64,000 nucleotides of DNA from Cypionkella sinensis (GCF_042646385.1 NZ_JBHRTO010000001.1:1-64000); one strand, 5' to 3'; numbered from the stretch's first letter, positions 1 through 7,330 are shown. Notes: generated by a model from the sequence alone, not told the origin. Numbers and translations: made by a program.

Positions 1-86
1 TTCTAGGCCCCATCGGCTACATCCCGCCCGCAGAAGCAGAGGAGGCGTTCTATGCAAACCTGAACTCACTCGATATGGTCGCATAG
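1..86 (+). CDS. IS3-family transposase, C-terminal end only (partial)
   Basis: The window opens inside a reading frame that ends in TAG at 84-86. The last residues include PIGYIPPAEAEEAFYANL, which resembles the C-terminus of IS3-family OrfB (DDE) transposases. Only about 27 codons are visible, so catalytic residues and the rest of the element lie upstream. The inverted repeat that follows at 103-127 supports reading this as the right end of an insertion sequence. The family call rests on recalled similarity of the tail and of the terminal repeat. Confidence 0.7.
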   Translation, partial: LGPIGYIPPAEAEEAFYANLNSLDMVA

Positions 87-89
87 TCA

Positions 90-938
90 TTGAAAAAACC
101 ACCCTCCGGTAAACCCGGGGCGGTTCAATGTCTGGACTGCGGCAGGGTTGAGGCGCAACGAGGTTCGCAATGCTGCGGTGCTGGCTGGATCGCATCGAAG
201 CGCCTCGACAAAACCGGCATAGCCAGGGCCTACGCAGCCCGCAACGGCGGCGGCTACACACTTGAAGCTGAGCTTGGCATCATACCTAACGGCATCGCAG
301 AACCGGATTTCCACGGCTGGGAAGTCAAGCAATATGCGGTCACCAATTTCCTGAAGATGACACCGGTGAACGCGGTCACGCTGCTAACGCCGGAGCCCAC
401 TGGAGGCGTCTATTCCGCTGATATATATGATTTTCTTGAAAGATACGGCTATCCCGATCAGAGCGGAAAGCCCAACAGGCGGAATTTCGGCGGGATTTAT
501 AAAGTCGGCGAGGCGGCTCATCATCTCACGACGCTCAGGCTGGAGATGACGGGCTACAACGCGGCAAAGGGCATCGTCACGGATGACAACGGCACCCTGC
601 GTCTACTCGATCCAGCCGATATCGTCGCCGCAGAATGGGTATTTCCGCGTCTTCTTACGCACTGGCTCACCAAGCACGCGCAGGCCTGCTACGTTCCCGC
701 CTTGGCGAACAAGGACGCCGTGGAATATCAGTATTCAGACAACCTGCACCTCTTCACCGGCACCGACTTCCTGAAACTCCTGAAAGCTATGCATGACGGG
801 ACGGTCTATATGGACCCCTCGTTCAACGGCATCACGACGGCCGGCAATGTCCGGATCGAGCGCCGCAGAAACCAATTCCGCGTCAATCACAAACATCTGC
901 CGCTGCTTTACGACAAACATGAGATCGTCGTCGCATGA
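90..938 (+). CDS. MvaI/BcnI-type restriction endonuclease, 5' end replaced by IS sequence
   Basis: The frame encodes 282 residues from a TTG at 90. Residues 57-81 resemble the MvaI/BcnI family of type II enzymes (MutH-like fold): a TLEAELGI segment followed by EPDFHGWEVKQ, giving an Asp73...Glu78-x-Lys80 active site. The rest has the family's expected size and no internal stop. The TTG start and first 13 residues lie inside the IS end, and after the junction at 127 there is no ATG or GTG in frame before the catalytic core, so the native start appears lost. No cytosine methyltransferase is visible downstream; a partner could lie upstream. Function is uncertain: it may be a relic or be expressed as an IS-fused protein. 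Confidence 0.7.
   Translation: MKKPPSGKPGAVQCLDCGRVEAQRGSQCCGAGWIASKRLDKTGIARAYAARNGGGYTLEAELGIIPNGIAEPDFHGWEVKQYAVTNFLKMTPVNAVTLLTPEPTGGVYSADIYDFLERYGYPDQSGKPNRRNFGGIYKVGEAAHHLTTLRLEMTGYNAAKGIVTDDNGTLRLLDPADIVAAEWVFPRLLTHWLTKHAQACYVPALANKDAVEYQYSDNLHLFTGTDFLKLLKAMHDGTVYMDPSFNGITTAGNVRIERRRNQFRVNHKHLPLLYDKHEIVVA
103..127 (+). mobile_element. Right terminal inverted repeat of an IS3-family element
   Basis: The segment contains AAACCCGGGGCGGTTCA (111-127), which reads as TGAACCGCCCCGGGTTT on the other strand. That is the type of terminal repeat I know from IS51-group IS3 elements, and it sits 16 bp after the transposase stop, as expected. The insertion junction should therefore be at or just after 127, which places the first 13 codons of the downstream endonuclease frame inside the element. 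The left end is outside the window. Confidence 0.6.
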
Positions 939-1121
939 ATATCTGCCGTTGAGCTTGATGCAACTTTCTCATTGCGTCACAACTGTTTGTTAGGAATTTC
1001 ATGATACGTTTGGGAAAACGCCCGGAGAGACGACTTGGGTTCGGCACGGCGTCACTACAAAAGGCTGGGCATCGCCGGCATCGCAGTGACGGTTGGCACA
1101 CCAACTGGAAAAGGCGCGCCG

Positions 1122-1709
1122 ATGTCTAAAATGTTTCATAAAGCCTTTGTAGTGGGGTGGGTTTTCATCTTTGTTTTCCTCATAACCGCGGCGGCCCTCA
1201 GCCGCGCCGATGTGCCTTACGCGTTGTTGATTTCGGCGGTTGTGGGCGCGACTGTCTGTTGGAATATGAGAAAAGATACTCCGCAACAGCAAAATATATC
1301 GGGCCCCGATCGGGCCAAAAACGACGATCTGACCCAGTATCCGCTGAACGGCCATGAATTCGAGCACTGGGTCGCTGCCAAACTCAAATTCTATGGCTGG
1401 AAGGCCGAAGTCACCCGTGGCTCCGGGGATCAGGGCGTTGACGTCATCGCGGTGCGGCTTGGGAAGCAGGTTGGCATCCAATGCAAGCGCTTCAGCGGAT
1501 CGGTCGGCAACGGCGCTGTTCAGGAGGCCATTGCGGGCAAACACTTCTAAGGGTTGAACTATGCGGTGGTCATTTCCACCGGAAATTACACCAAAAGCGC
1601 TAAGGCCCTGGCATTGCGCAGCGGTGTGGTTCTGATCGAGGTGAATGACATCCCCGCATTGCACGAGATACTTGGGCTTGAATCGGCATATAAATCCACT
1701 GCCTGGTAG
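1122..1709 (+). pseudogene. Membrane-anchored Mrr-type restriction endonuclease with premature stop
   Basis: ATG 1122 follows a GGAAAAGG ribosome site. Residues 8-47 form two hydrophobic segments, and an Mrr_cat-like nuclease domain starts near residue 76: GHEFEHW, then GDQGVDVIA (Asp107) and IQCKR (Gln120, Lys122). A TAA at 1548-1550 (codon 143) interrupts it after GKHF. The same frame continues with family-like sequence (LNYAVVISTGNYTKSAKALA) to TAG 1707-1709, so one codon, probably an ancestral Tyr, has become a stop. The truncated product keeps the catalytic residues but loses the last strands and helices. A TTG at 1035 is an alternative start. A sequencing error cannot be excluded. Confidence 0.75.
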
Positions 1710-1762
1710 GAGGCCTTAGTAAGCGCAGTGATCATCAGATTGACATGCAAAAATCGCGGTGC

Positions 1763-1781
1763 GCGTTCATTTGAACGCAGG
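1763..1781. repeat. Inverted-repeat motif copy 1 (GCGTTCA-N2-TGAACGC)
   Basis: GCGTTCA-TT-TGAACGC followed by AGG. A second copy with AA in the centre lies at 2049-2067, 286 bp away and in the same orientation. The two flank the tRNA-Thr fragment. The role is unknown; an operator of a lost phage-type regulator or a recombination site would fit. Confidence 0.6.
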
Positions 1782-1852
1782 GCCACACCCCTGGAATCGT
1801 CGAATTGAACCGAGTGGTTTGAAAATCATATATATATTTCAAATGGTTATGA

Positions 1853-1907
1853 TGGTGCTGCAAGAGAGGATTGAACTCTCGACCTCTCCCTTACCAAGGG
1901 AGTGCTC
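1853..1907 (-). other. 3' half of tRNA-Thr(GGU): probable attachment-site remnant
   Basis: On the minus strand the sequence has the D-stem 3' strand plus base 26 (GAGCA), an anticodon stem CTCCC/GGGAG around the loop TTGGTAA (anticodon GGT, Thr), a T arm GAGAG-TTCAATC-CTCTC, the acceptor 3' strand TTGCAGC, discriminator A and CCA. The 5' half is missing: the sequence before GAGCA is not tRNA-like and there is no GCTGCAA acceptor strand. A 3' tRNA half next to an integrase remnant is the classic trace left by integration of a mobile element into a tRNA gene. It is not a functional tRNA. Confidence 0.8.
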
Positions 1908-2077
1908 CGGCCAAATTTCTGTCCGAGTTGTCCCCAAAAATCGACATAAGGTTTTGATTTTCATGCTTTTCACCTCCGCATCTCCACACGAACACATAGA
2001 AAAAGTAGTGTTTCTGTAGAGATGTTTTTCGTGCGTTTTGCGTTCACTGCGTTCAAATGAACGCAGGAGCACTCCCT
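1897..2077. repeat. 12-bp inverted repeat flanking the tRNA fragment boundary
   Basis: AGGGAGTGCTCC at 1897-1908 (anticodon/D-arm side of the tRNA fragment) is repeated as GGAGCACTCCCT at 2066-2077 in opposite orientation. The second copy is a piece of the same tRNA half, so this looks like a partial att-core duplication or an inversion scar. The sequence between is A+T-richer than its neighbours and holds no gene I can support. Confidence 0.5.
2049..2067. repeat. Inverted-repeat motif copy 2 (GCGTTCA-N2-TGAACGC)
   Basis: GCGTTCA-AA-TGAACGC followed by AGG, matching the copy at 1763-1781 except for the two central bases. The bases after both copies also remain similar for about 10 bp, so a longer unit was duplicated. 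Confidence 0.6.
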
Positions 2078-2126
2078 CATTCGAAACTGATGAAAAAATA
2101 GCCCGCCGGAATGGCGGGCTATATGC

Positions 2127-2405
2127 TCAGCGCTTCTGCGACAGCGTTTTCGCAATTCCTGATTGAAAATCCGGGTGATGATGCCCGTATCTTTGGACGA
2201 TCATCTTGATGTCCTTGTGCCCAGCAAAGCCCGCAACTTTGTAAATATCCTCGCCCGCCTGCATCAGCCAGGTCATCGCGCTGTGACGCATAATGTGCGG
2301 CGTGATCCCTCGCCCTTCCAGACCCGCGCCTTCAACTACCGCACCGAAGCCTTTATGCACACGTCCGATTGATTGCCCGCGATATTCGATCACATTATTT
2401 GTCAC
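2127..2405 (-). pseudogene. Tyrosine recombinase (phage/ICE integrase), C-terminal fragment
   Basis: The 92-residue frame holds the C-terminal catalytic motifs of tyrosine recombinases: HIMRHSAMTWLMQAG (HxxR box), AGHKD and QRYGHHHPDF with the tyrosine. The N-terminal core-binding domain and the first catalytic arginine are absent, and an in-frame stop at 2433-2435 lies just upstream, so this is a truncated gene. It sits about 220 bp from the tRNA-Thr half, consistent with a largely deleted integrative element. The GTG at 2405 is only the first possible start in the remnant. Confidence 0.8.
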
Positions 2406-2484
2406 GGTACCCGGTTCACTTCTGGGTGCAAATCAACGATCCGAAGCATCTGTGCCAGTTTCCGCCGCAACGAGGTTGTGGGAC

Positions 2485-2517
2485 TTGCCGGTCAACGATG
2501 AAGAACATATATAGAAC
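2485..2517 (+). promoter_or_regulatory. SOS (LexA) promoter, probably giving a leaderless transcript
   Basis: GAAC (2503-2506), seven bases, GAAC (2514-2517) is an exact match to the alphaproteobacterial LexA box GAAC-N7-GAAC. The seven-base spacer contains TATATA (2508-2513), a good -10 hexamer, and TTGCCG (2485-2490) lies 17 bp upstream as a -35. Transcription would then start at or next to the ATG at 2520, and no ribosome-binding site is visible, so leaderless translation is inferred. LexA bound here would cover the -10. Confidence 0.75.
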
Positions 2518-2519
2518 AT

Positions 2520-3749
2520 ATGGCAAAACTCACCGTAGACCAGAAGCTTGCGATCCTCTCTGATGCGGCGAAGTACGATGCGTCCTGCGCTTCTTCGGGC
2601 GGCGAGCGGCGCAATTCGCGCGATGGGACTGGGCTGGGGTCGTCGGGTGGCAGTGGCATCTGTCACGCCTATGCGCCGGATGGCCGTTGCATCAGCCTGC
2701 TGAAGATTCTGATGACCAATTTTTGCATCTACGACTGTGTATATTGCGTCAATCGGGTGTCGAGCCAGATCGAACGCGCGCGTTTCACGGTCGAGGAGGT
2801 GGTGCGCCTGACGGTCGAGTTTTATCGGCGCAACTATATTGAGGGGCTGTTCCTCTCATCCGGCATCATCCGGTCGCCGGATGAGACGATGGCCGACATG
2901 GTCCGCATTGCCCGCACCCTGCGCGAGGTCGAGAATTTTCGGGGCTACATTCATCTGAAAACCATCCCCGACGCCAGCCCCGAACTGCTTGACGAGGCGG
3001 GTCGGTGGGCGGACCGGCTGTCGATCAACGTCGAACTGCCCACCGTCGACGGGCTGGCGCGACTGGCTCCCGAGAAATCCGCGACCGGTATTCGCAAGAC
3101 GATGGCCAATGTGCGCCAGCGGCGTGAGGCGTCACGCGAAACAACCCATACTGGTAAGCGCAAGGCCCTGTTCGCACCGGCCGGGCAATCGACACAGATG
3201 ATCATCGGCGCCGATGCGGCCAGTGACGGCACGATCCTGACGCAGGCGGCGCAGCTTTACGCGGGCTATGGTCTGTCGCGGGTGTATTACTCGGCTTTCT
3301 CGCCCATCCCGGATTCCTCGGCGCTCTTGCCGCTAAAAAGCCCGCCGCTGTTGCGGGAACATCGGTTATATCAGGCCGATTGGCTGTTGCGGTTCTACGG
3401 GTTCGAGGTGAACGAGATCGCTGGCGCTTCGGATATGCTCGATCTGGAAGTGGACCCCAAACTGGCTTGGGCGCTGGCACATCGCGCAGCCTTTCCGGTG
3501 GATGTGAACAGGGCCCCGCGTGAGATGCTGCTGCGTGTGCCGGGGTTCGGCACCAAGACCGTGCGCCGCATTCTTGAGGCCCGCCGACATGGCGCGCTGC
3601 GCTATGACCATCTGGTGGCGATGGGGGCGGTGATGAAAACGGCCAAGGCCTTTATTACGGCAGTAGGCTGGTCGCCAAAGGGCATGACCGATGCGGCAAC
3701 CTTGCGAGAGCGGTTCGCGCCGGCGCCGGTGCAACTGTCGCTGTTTTGA
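2520..3749 (+). CDS. Radical SAM protein linked to UdgX (putative DNA modification/repair)
   Basis: 409 residues. The radical SAM cluster motif is FCIYDCVYC (Cys69, Cys73, Cys76), after an N-terminal region with further cysteines (23, 48, 57). The C-terminal 90 residues carry a helix-hairpin-helix-like segment (APREMLLRVPGFGTKTVRRI) typical of DNA binding. This matches the family known as the rSAM partner of UDG-like proteins. The UdgX gene follows with a one-base stop/start overlap, so the two are co-transcribed. The substrate is not known. The start at 2520 agrees with the usual N-terminus of the family and lies 2 bp after the LexA box, suggesting induction on DNA damage. Confidence 0.9.
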   Translation: MAKLTVDQKLAILSDAAKYDASCASSGGERRNSRDGTGLGSSGGSGICHAYAPDGRCISLLKILMTNFCIYDCVYCVNRVSSQIERARFTVEEVVRLTVEFYRRNYIEGLFLSSGIIRSPDETMADMVRIARTLREVENFRGYIHLKTIPDASPELLDEAGRWADRLSINVELPTVDGLARLAPEKSATGIRKTMANVRQRREASRETTHTGKRKALFAPAGQSTQMIIGADAASDGTILTQAAQLYAGYGLSRVYYSAFSPIPDSSALLPLKSPPLLREHRLYQADWLLRFYGFEVNEIAGASDMLDLEVDPKLAWALAHRAAFPVDVNRAPREMLLRVPGFGTKTVRRILEARRHGALRYDHLVAMGAVMKTAKAFITAVGWSPKGMTDAATLRERFAPAPVQLSLF

Positions 3750-5194
3750 TGCAGAATGTGATGCTGCCAGAGATCGGCACAGTCGCGGCATGGCGCCGCG
3801 CCGCGCGGGGGTTGCTTGCGGCGGGCGAAACCGATGTGGTCTGGCATGTGGGCGATGCGGTGCCCGATCTGTTCGCAAACACCGCACCTGCAGTGCAGAC
3901 CGTCGCACCAGCCCAGATGCTGCCCCGGCAGGCAATAGCCGAGATCGAGACGGCACTTTGCCATGCCGACCCAGAGCGCTTTGCCCGCGCCTATGGCCTG
4001 CTGCGGCGTCTTACGGCGGGGGATCTGCGCTGGGGCGACCGGGCGGACCCCGCGATGCGCAAGCTGTTGGACCAAGCCAAGACGGTGCGCCGTGCGATCC
4101 ACAAGATGCACGCCTTCGTGCGGTTTCGGGATGTTGGCGGTGAACAAGGCAGGCGCGCCTTCATGGCTTGGTTCGAACCAGATCATCCGGTGGTCGAGGC
4201 CGCGACTCCGTTCTTTGCGCGTCGGTTCGGCGACATGGATTGGGCGATCCTGACCCCCCGGATCACCGCCAGCTTTGTCGATGGCGTGCTGCGGTATGAC
4301 TTGACCGCGCCAGGCACGGTGATGCCCGAGGATGCGACCGAAGGGCTGTGGCGCACCTATTACGCCAACATTTTCAACCCCGCCCGTCTGATGGTCGACG
4401 CGATGACGTCGGAAATGCCGCGCAAATACTGGAAAAACCTGCCCGAGGCCGATCTTATCCCCGGCCTGATCCGCAGCGCGGGCGTTCGGGCCGCAGCCAT
4501 GCAGGCGGCGGCGCCATCCGAGGCCAGCCCGCGCTTGTTGATGCAGGCCAAAGCGATGGTGCAGCGATCGCTGCCGCCTGCGCCCATCGGTGGGCTTGCC
4601 GGACTGCGTGCTGAGGCAGGCCGCTGCACCCGCTGCCCGCTTCATGGCCCCGCGACTCAGGTGGTGTTTGGGGTGGGGCCGCCGGATGCGCCGTTGATGA
4701 TCGTCGGTGAACAGCCGGGAGACACCGAGGATCTGACTGGCGTGCCTTTTACCGGCCCGGCGGGCCAACTCTTTGACGCCGCCGCGCAAGAGGCAGGACT
4801 GGACCGCACTGCGGCCTATATCACCAACGCCGTCAAGCATTTCAAATACCGGCCCAGCGGCAAGCGCCGCATCCACCAGCGCCCAGACGCGGGCGAAGTG
4901 ACCGCCTGCCGATGGTGGCTTGACCTTGAACGCGCCACGGTCCGCCCCAAGCTCATCCTCGCCATGGGGGCGACCGCGGTTGCCAGCCTGAGCGGCACAG
5001 GAAAAGACATCCTGACCCGACGCGGCACTTTCGAGACGCTGTCGGACGGAACACCGCTGTTCATCACCGTGCATCCTTCGTGGATCTTGCGGCTGCCTGA
5101 TCCTGATCAGCAGGTGCAAGAACGGGCCAGATTTCGCGCCGATCTTGCGAAACTCGTAGAAACGATGAAGGCAGAAAAGGCGCGATCATCGTAG
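3749..5194 (+). CDS. udgX: UdgX-type uracil-DNA binding protein with N-terminal DUF4130 domain
   Basis: 481 residues from ATG 3749, whose A is the last base of the upstream stop (a TTG at 3746 is an alternative). Residues 1 to about 270 are the DUF4130-like module often linked to radical SAM proteins. The C-terminal part is a uracil-DNA glycosylase fold with GEQPGDTEDLTG, the HPS motif (TVHPSWILRL) and a CTRCP cysteine pair fitting an iron-sulfur cluster. The KRRIH motif at residues 372-376 marks the UdgX branch, whose His attacks the abasic site and stays covalently attached to DNA. Co-transcription with the radical SAM gene behind a LexA box indicates a role in handling uracil or abasic damage. 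Confidence 0.9.
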   Translation: MQNVMLPEIGTVAAWRRAARGLLAAGETDVVWHVGDAVPDLFANTAPAVQTVAPAQMLPRQAIAEIETALCHADPERFARAYGLLRRLTAGDLRWGDRADPAMRKLLDQAKTVRRAIHKMHAFVRFRDVGGEQGRRAFMAWFEPDHPVVEAATPFFARRFGDMDWAILTPRITASFVDGVLRYDLTAPGTVMPEDATEGLWRTYYANIFNPARLMVDAMTSEMPRKYWKNLPEADLIPGLIRSAGVRAAAMQAAAPSEASPRLLMQAKAMVQRSLPPAPIGGLAGLRAEAGRCTRCPLHGPATQVVFGVGPPDAPLMIVGEQPGDTEDLTGVPFTGPAGQLFDAAAQEAGLDRTAAYITNAVKHFKYRPSGKRRIHQRPDAGEVTACRWWLDLERATVRPKLILAMGATAVASLSGTGKDILTRRGTFETLSDGTPLFITVHPSWILRLPDPDQQVQERARFRADLAKLVETMKAEKARSS

Positions 5195-5530
5195 ACTGCA
5201 ATGTGTGGTCGGAATGCACAACTTGCAGGCCTTGCTCTGACCAGATTGTCGATTGCGACACAACCCGGCGCTCGGTGAACCGCCTGGCAAGATCGCAACT
5301 CAAACGCCATCACAACTGTGGTGACCGTTCCCTTACAAACCGCTCAGGTGAAGCTGTTACGCGCCATTTTGCCTGATTTTGCAGGTCATGGGCGCACATC
5401 CGCCAAGCATAGGCGGACGGCTGCATTTCGCCTTTGGATTGTCGGAACGGCTTGTAGGGCCCGGCGTTGATGTGTGCTGGCAACGCATTGCCAAACGTAA
5501 TTCCATCAACGTCAACTCAAAGGTGATAAA
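5195..5530. other. Intergenic region, 336 bp, with one stress promoter
   Basis: No gene can be supported here. It holds the 3' flank of udgX and, from 5444, an EcfG-type promoter for the DUF892 gene. I see no clear terminator for the udgX operon. Confidence 0.5.
5444..5468 (+). promoter_or_regulatory. EcfG (general stress sigma factor) promoter
   Basis: GGAAC (5444-5448), 16 bases, CGTT (5465-5468) is an exact match to the alphaproteobacterial EcfG consensus GGAAC-N16/17-cGTT. It lies 62 bp upstream of the DUF892 start codon at 5531. Similar sites precede three other genes up to 11.6 kb. Confidence 0.75.
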
Positions 5531-6232
5531 ATGGCTACGACCAAAACTGACATGAAGTCCGCCGCTACGCCCGCCCGCTCCACTCAGGCAAAGACGGCTG
5601 ATCGCGCCAAACCCTCGCCGGAATCCCGTCAACGCCGGGCGCAGACCGTCGCATCGCGCGCAGCGACCAAGCAGACCAAGACCGCACGCGACAAGCAGCA
5701 GGATCAAATGGGTCTGGCAGATCTGCTCGAACATGGCCTGAAGGACATGTATTACGCCGAGCGCAAAATCTACCGCTCGCTTCCGAAAATGATCAAAGCT
5801 GCCGAAGACCCGGCCTTGGTCGAGGCGCTGACCGCGCACCGCGAAGAAACGCAAGGCCACATCGAGACCTTGGAAGCGGTGTTCGAATTGCTGGGCGTGC
5901 GCGCCAAGGCGGAAAAATGCGATGCAATCGACGGTATTCTGACCGAGGCTGAAACCATCCTGGAAGACTTTGGTGGCACGATGGCGGGCGACGCTGCGAT
6001 TATCTTCTCGGCCGGCGCCGTCGAGCATTACGAGATCGCCCGCTACAGCGCGATGATCGGTTTTGCTGATGCCCTTGGCTTGGACGAAGTGCATCAGAAA
6101 TTGCAATCGACACTTGATCAAGAGAATGCCGCCCAATCAAAGCTCAGCGAAATGGCAGAGGGCAGCATCAACGCGGCGGCTTCTGAATATGATGAAGACA
6201 CGGCGGATGGCGCAAAGAAGAAAGCGTCTTAA
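5531..6232 (+). CDS. Ferritin-like DUF892 (YciE/YciF) stress protein with basic N-terminal tail
   Basis: 233 residues. Residues 1 to about 57 are rich in Lys, Ala, Thr and Gln, like a histone-H1-type tail. From about 58 to 215 there is a four-helix ferritin-like DUF892 domain (LADLLEHGLKDMYYAERKIY, HREETQGHIETLE, GAVEHYEIARY) with Glu and His residues placed as di-iron ligands. YciE/YciF proteins are stress-induced and may store or oxidise iron; the basic tail suggests DNA association, by inference. The start has the ribosome site AAAGGTGA. An EcfG promoter lies upstream. Confidence 0.88.
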   Translation: MATTKTDMKSAATPARSTQAKTADRAKPSPESRQRRAQTVASRAATKQTKTARDKQQDQMGLADLLEHGLKDMYYAERKIYRSLPKMIKAAEDPALVEALTAHREETQGHIETLEAVFELLGVRAKAEKCDAIDGILTEAETILEDFGGTMAGDAAIIFSAGAVEHYEIARYSAMIGFADALGLDEVHQKLQSTLDQENAAQSKLSEMAEGSINAAASEYDEDTADGAKKKAS

Positions 6233-6266
6233 TGCAACCTGATCTGGCTGGTCGCTAGGTCATAAG

Positions 6267-6297
6267 ACCCAGCCAAGCGGGCTATGCTTGGCTGGGT
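6267..6297. terminator. Hairpin terminator between convergent genes
   Basis: Perfect 12-bp stem ACCCAGCCAAGC/GCTTGGCTGGGT with a 7-base loop, between the end of the DUF892 gene and the end of the glycosylase gene. The T tract is short, so efficiency is uncertain, but the position suits both strands. Confidence 0.6.
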
Positions 6298-6371
6298 TAT
6301 CACAATCGCCGCCTGCGCCTGCTAAGCCCTTGCGACCTTCGGGGACTATGCCGTGCAGAAGCTGTCAAATC

Positions 6372-6923
6372 TTACGCTTTGCGGCTAAGCCAAGGACTAT
6401 GTGCAGCACACCATCGCCAAGGAACATCGACCGCGCGGCTGATCCCAATCCGCACGCTCTGCACGCTTTTGACAGGGCCGTCGGGCTGTTGGATCAGCGA
6501 AAGCGGATGGCCATCAAAGGCCAAACCATCATGGCTTTTGTCGATGCCCAATGCTGCGGCCAATCTTCCCGGCCCGGCACACAGCAATTTTTCAACTTGG
6601 TTGCCGCGCCGGATTGCCATCTCTTCAAGGCCGATTGTCGGCCGCAAAGCACGCAACAAGACGGCGTGGCCGGGATTGCAGACCACGTTCATACACCAGT
6701 GCAAGCCATAACTTCGGTAAACATAACAACGGCCTGCAGGGCCAAACATCGCTCGGTTGCGCGGCGATGGGCCCGAAAAGCTATGCGATGCAGGATCATC
6801 AGGCTGATAAGCCTCTGTCTCTACAATTATCCCGCCCACTTGCCTATTAGACAAAAAGCAACCGATCAAGTCGGGGGCGACTTCGGATGCCGGGCGCGTA
6901 AAAAACGCGGATTCTATAACCAT
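6372..6923 (-). CDS. mpg: DNA-3-methyladenine glycosylase (AAG/MPG family)
   Basis: 183 residues, the usual length of bacterial AAG-type glycosylases. Family motifs are present: VGGIIVETEAY with the catalytic Glu, SHSFSGPSPRN, RCYVYRSYGLHWCMNVVC and LLCAGPGRLAAALGI. The enzyme removes alkylated purines such as 3-methyladenine in base excision repair. The gene starts 22 bp after the stop of the small gene at 6946-7146 on the same strand, so the two probably share the EcfG-like promoter upstream. No strong ribosome site is visible before ATG 6923. Confidence 0.93.
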   Translation of the reverse strand: MVIESAFFTRPASEVAPDLIGCFLSNRQVGGIIVETEAYQPDDPASHSFSGPSPRNRAMFGPAGRCYVYRSYGLHWCMNVVCNPGHAVLLRALRPTIGLEEMAIRRGNQVEKLLCAGPGRLAAALGIDKSHDGLAFDGHPLSLIQQPDGPVKSVQSVRIGISRAVDVPWRWCAAHSPWLSRKA

Positions 6924-6945
6924 TCACTGCGACTGCATGACAAGA

Positions 6946-7146
6946 TTACCGCTTGGTTGTGGGGTTCCGCCTGTAGTTTTCCTTGATCTCTGCATCTGAC
7001 AGCACCGGCAGATTCCCAGGCTGCTTGGTGTTGGTGGCGGGACGCTTGTTTGGATCGACATGGTGATGTCCTGCGGGGTCGATTTGTTGCTGGCGCTGGT
7101 CCACGACATTGGGGGCGGGGTGGCGCGTTTCTCGATCTTTGCTCAT
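6946..7146 (-). CDS. Small hydrophilic stress protein (66 aa), unknown function
   Basis: The frame begins MSKDRETRHPAPNVV and ends PTTKR. ATG 7146 has a clear AAAGGA ribosome site. The protein is rich in His, Pro, Asn and Gln, has no hydrophobic segment and looks disordered. An EcfG-like promoter about 30 bp upstream marks it as a likely general-stress gene, and it precedes the glycosylase gene. I do not recognise a domain. Longer frames extending upstream to 7242 would start before the predicted transcript and are less likely. Confidence 0.65.
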   Translation of the reverse strand: MSKDRETRHPAPNVVDQRQQQIDPAGHHHVDPNKRPATNTKQPGNLPVLSDAEIKENYRRNPTTKR

Positions 7147-7177
7147 GACAGCAATCCTTTTGATATGCTGCAACATA

Positions 7178-7202
7178 AACCCCACGTGATCGCAAAAGTT
7201 CC
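7178..7202 (-). promoter_or_regulatory. EcfG-like promoter, minus strand
   Basis: On the minus strand GGAAC (7202-7198), 16 bases, then GGTT (7181-7178). The -10 differs from the CGTT consensus at its weakest position. It is placed correctly for the small gene starting at 7146. It forms a divergent pair with the plus-strand promoter at 7331. Confidence 0.55.
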
Positions 7203-7330
7203 GCCTCATATTCCCCCAACGGAACGTTCGCTGACGCGCCATTAGTATCAGACCACCGTCAGGGCACGGTGTTGCGCGTATGTGCGCAGGTTACATAGGC
7301 GGTCGAGCTTTCGAAAATCGGGCCTTCGAC

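Noticed and set aside
1853..1907. Functional tRNA-Thr gene
   Set aside because: Only the 3' half from the end of the D stem is present. The 5' acceptor strand and the D loop are missing, so it cannot fold as a tRNA.
1763..2067. LexA boxes in the GCGTTCA-N2-TGAACGC motifs
   Set aside because: The alphaproteobacterial LexA box is a direct repeat GTTC-N7-GTTC (or GAAC-N7-GAAC); these are inverted repeats with a different spacing.
3602..5119. Minus-strand frame of 505 codons
   Set aside because: Antisense to the radical SAM and UdgX genes, which have diagnostic motifs; a composition shadow.
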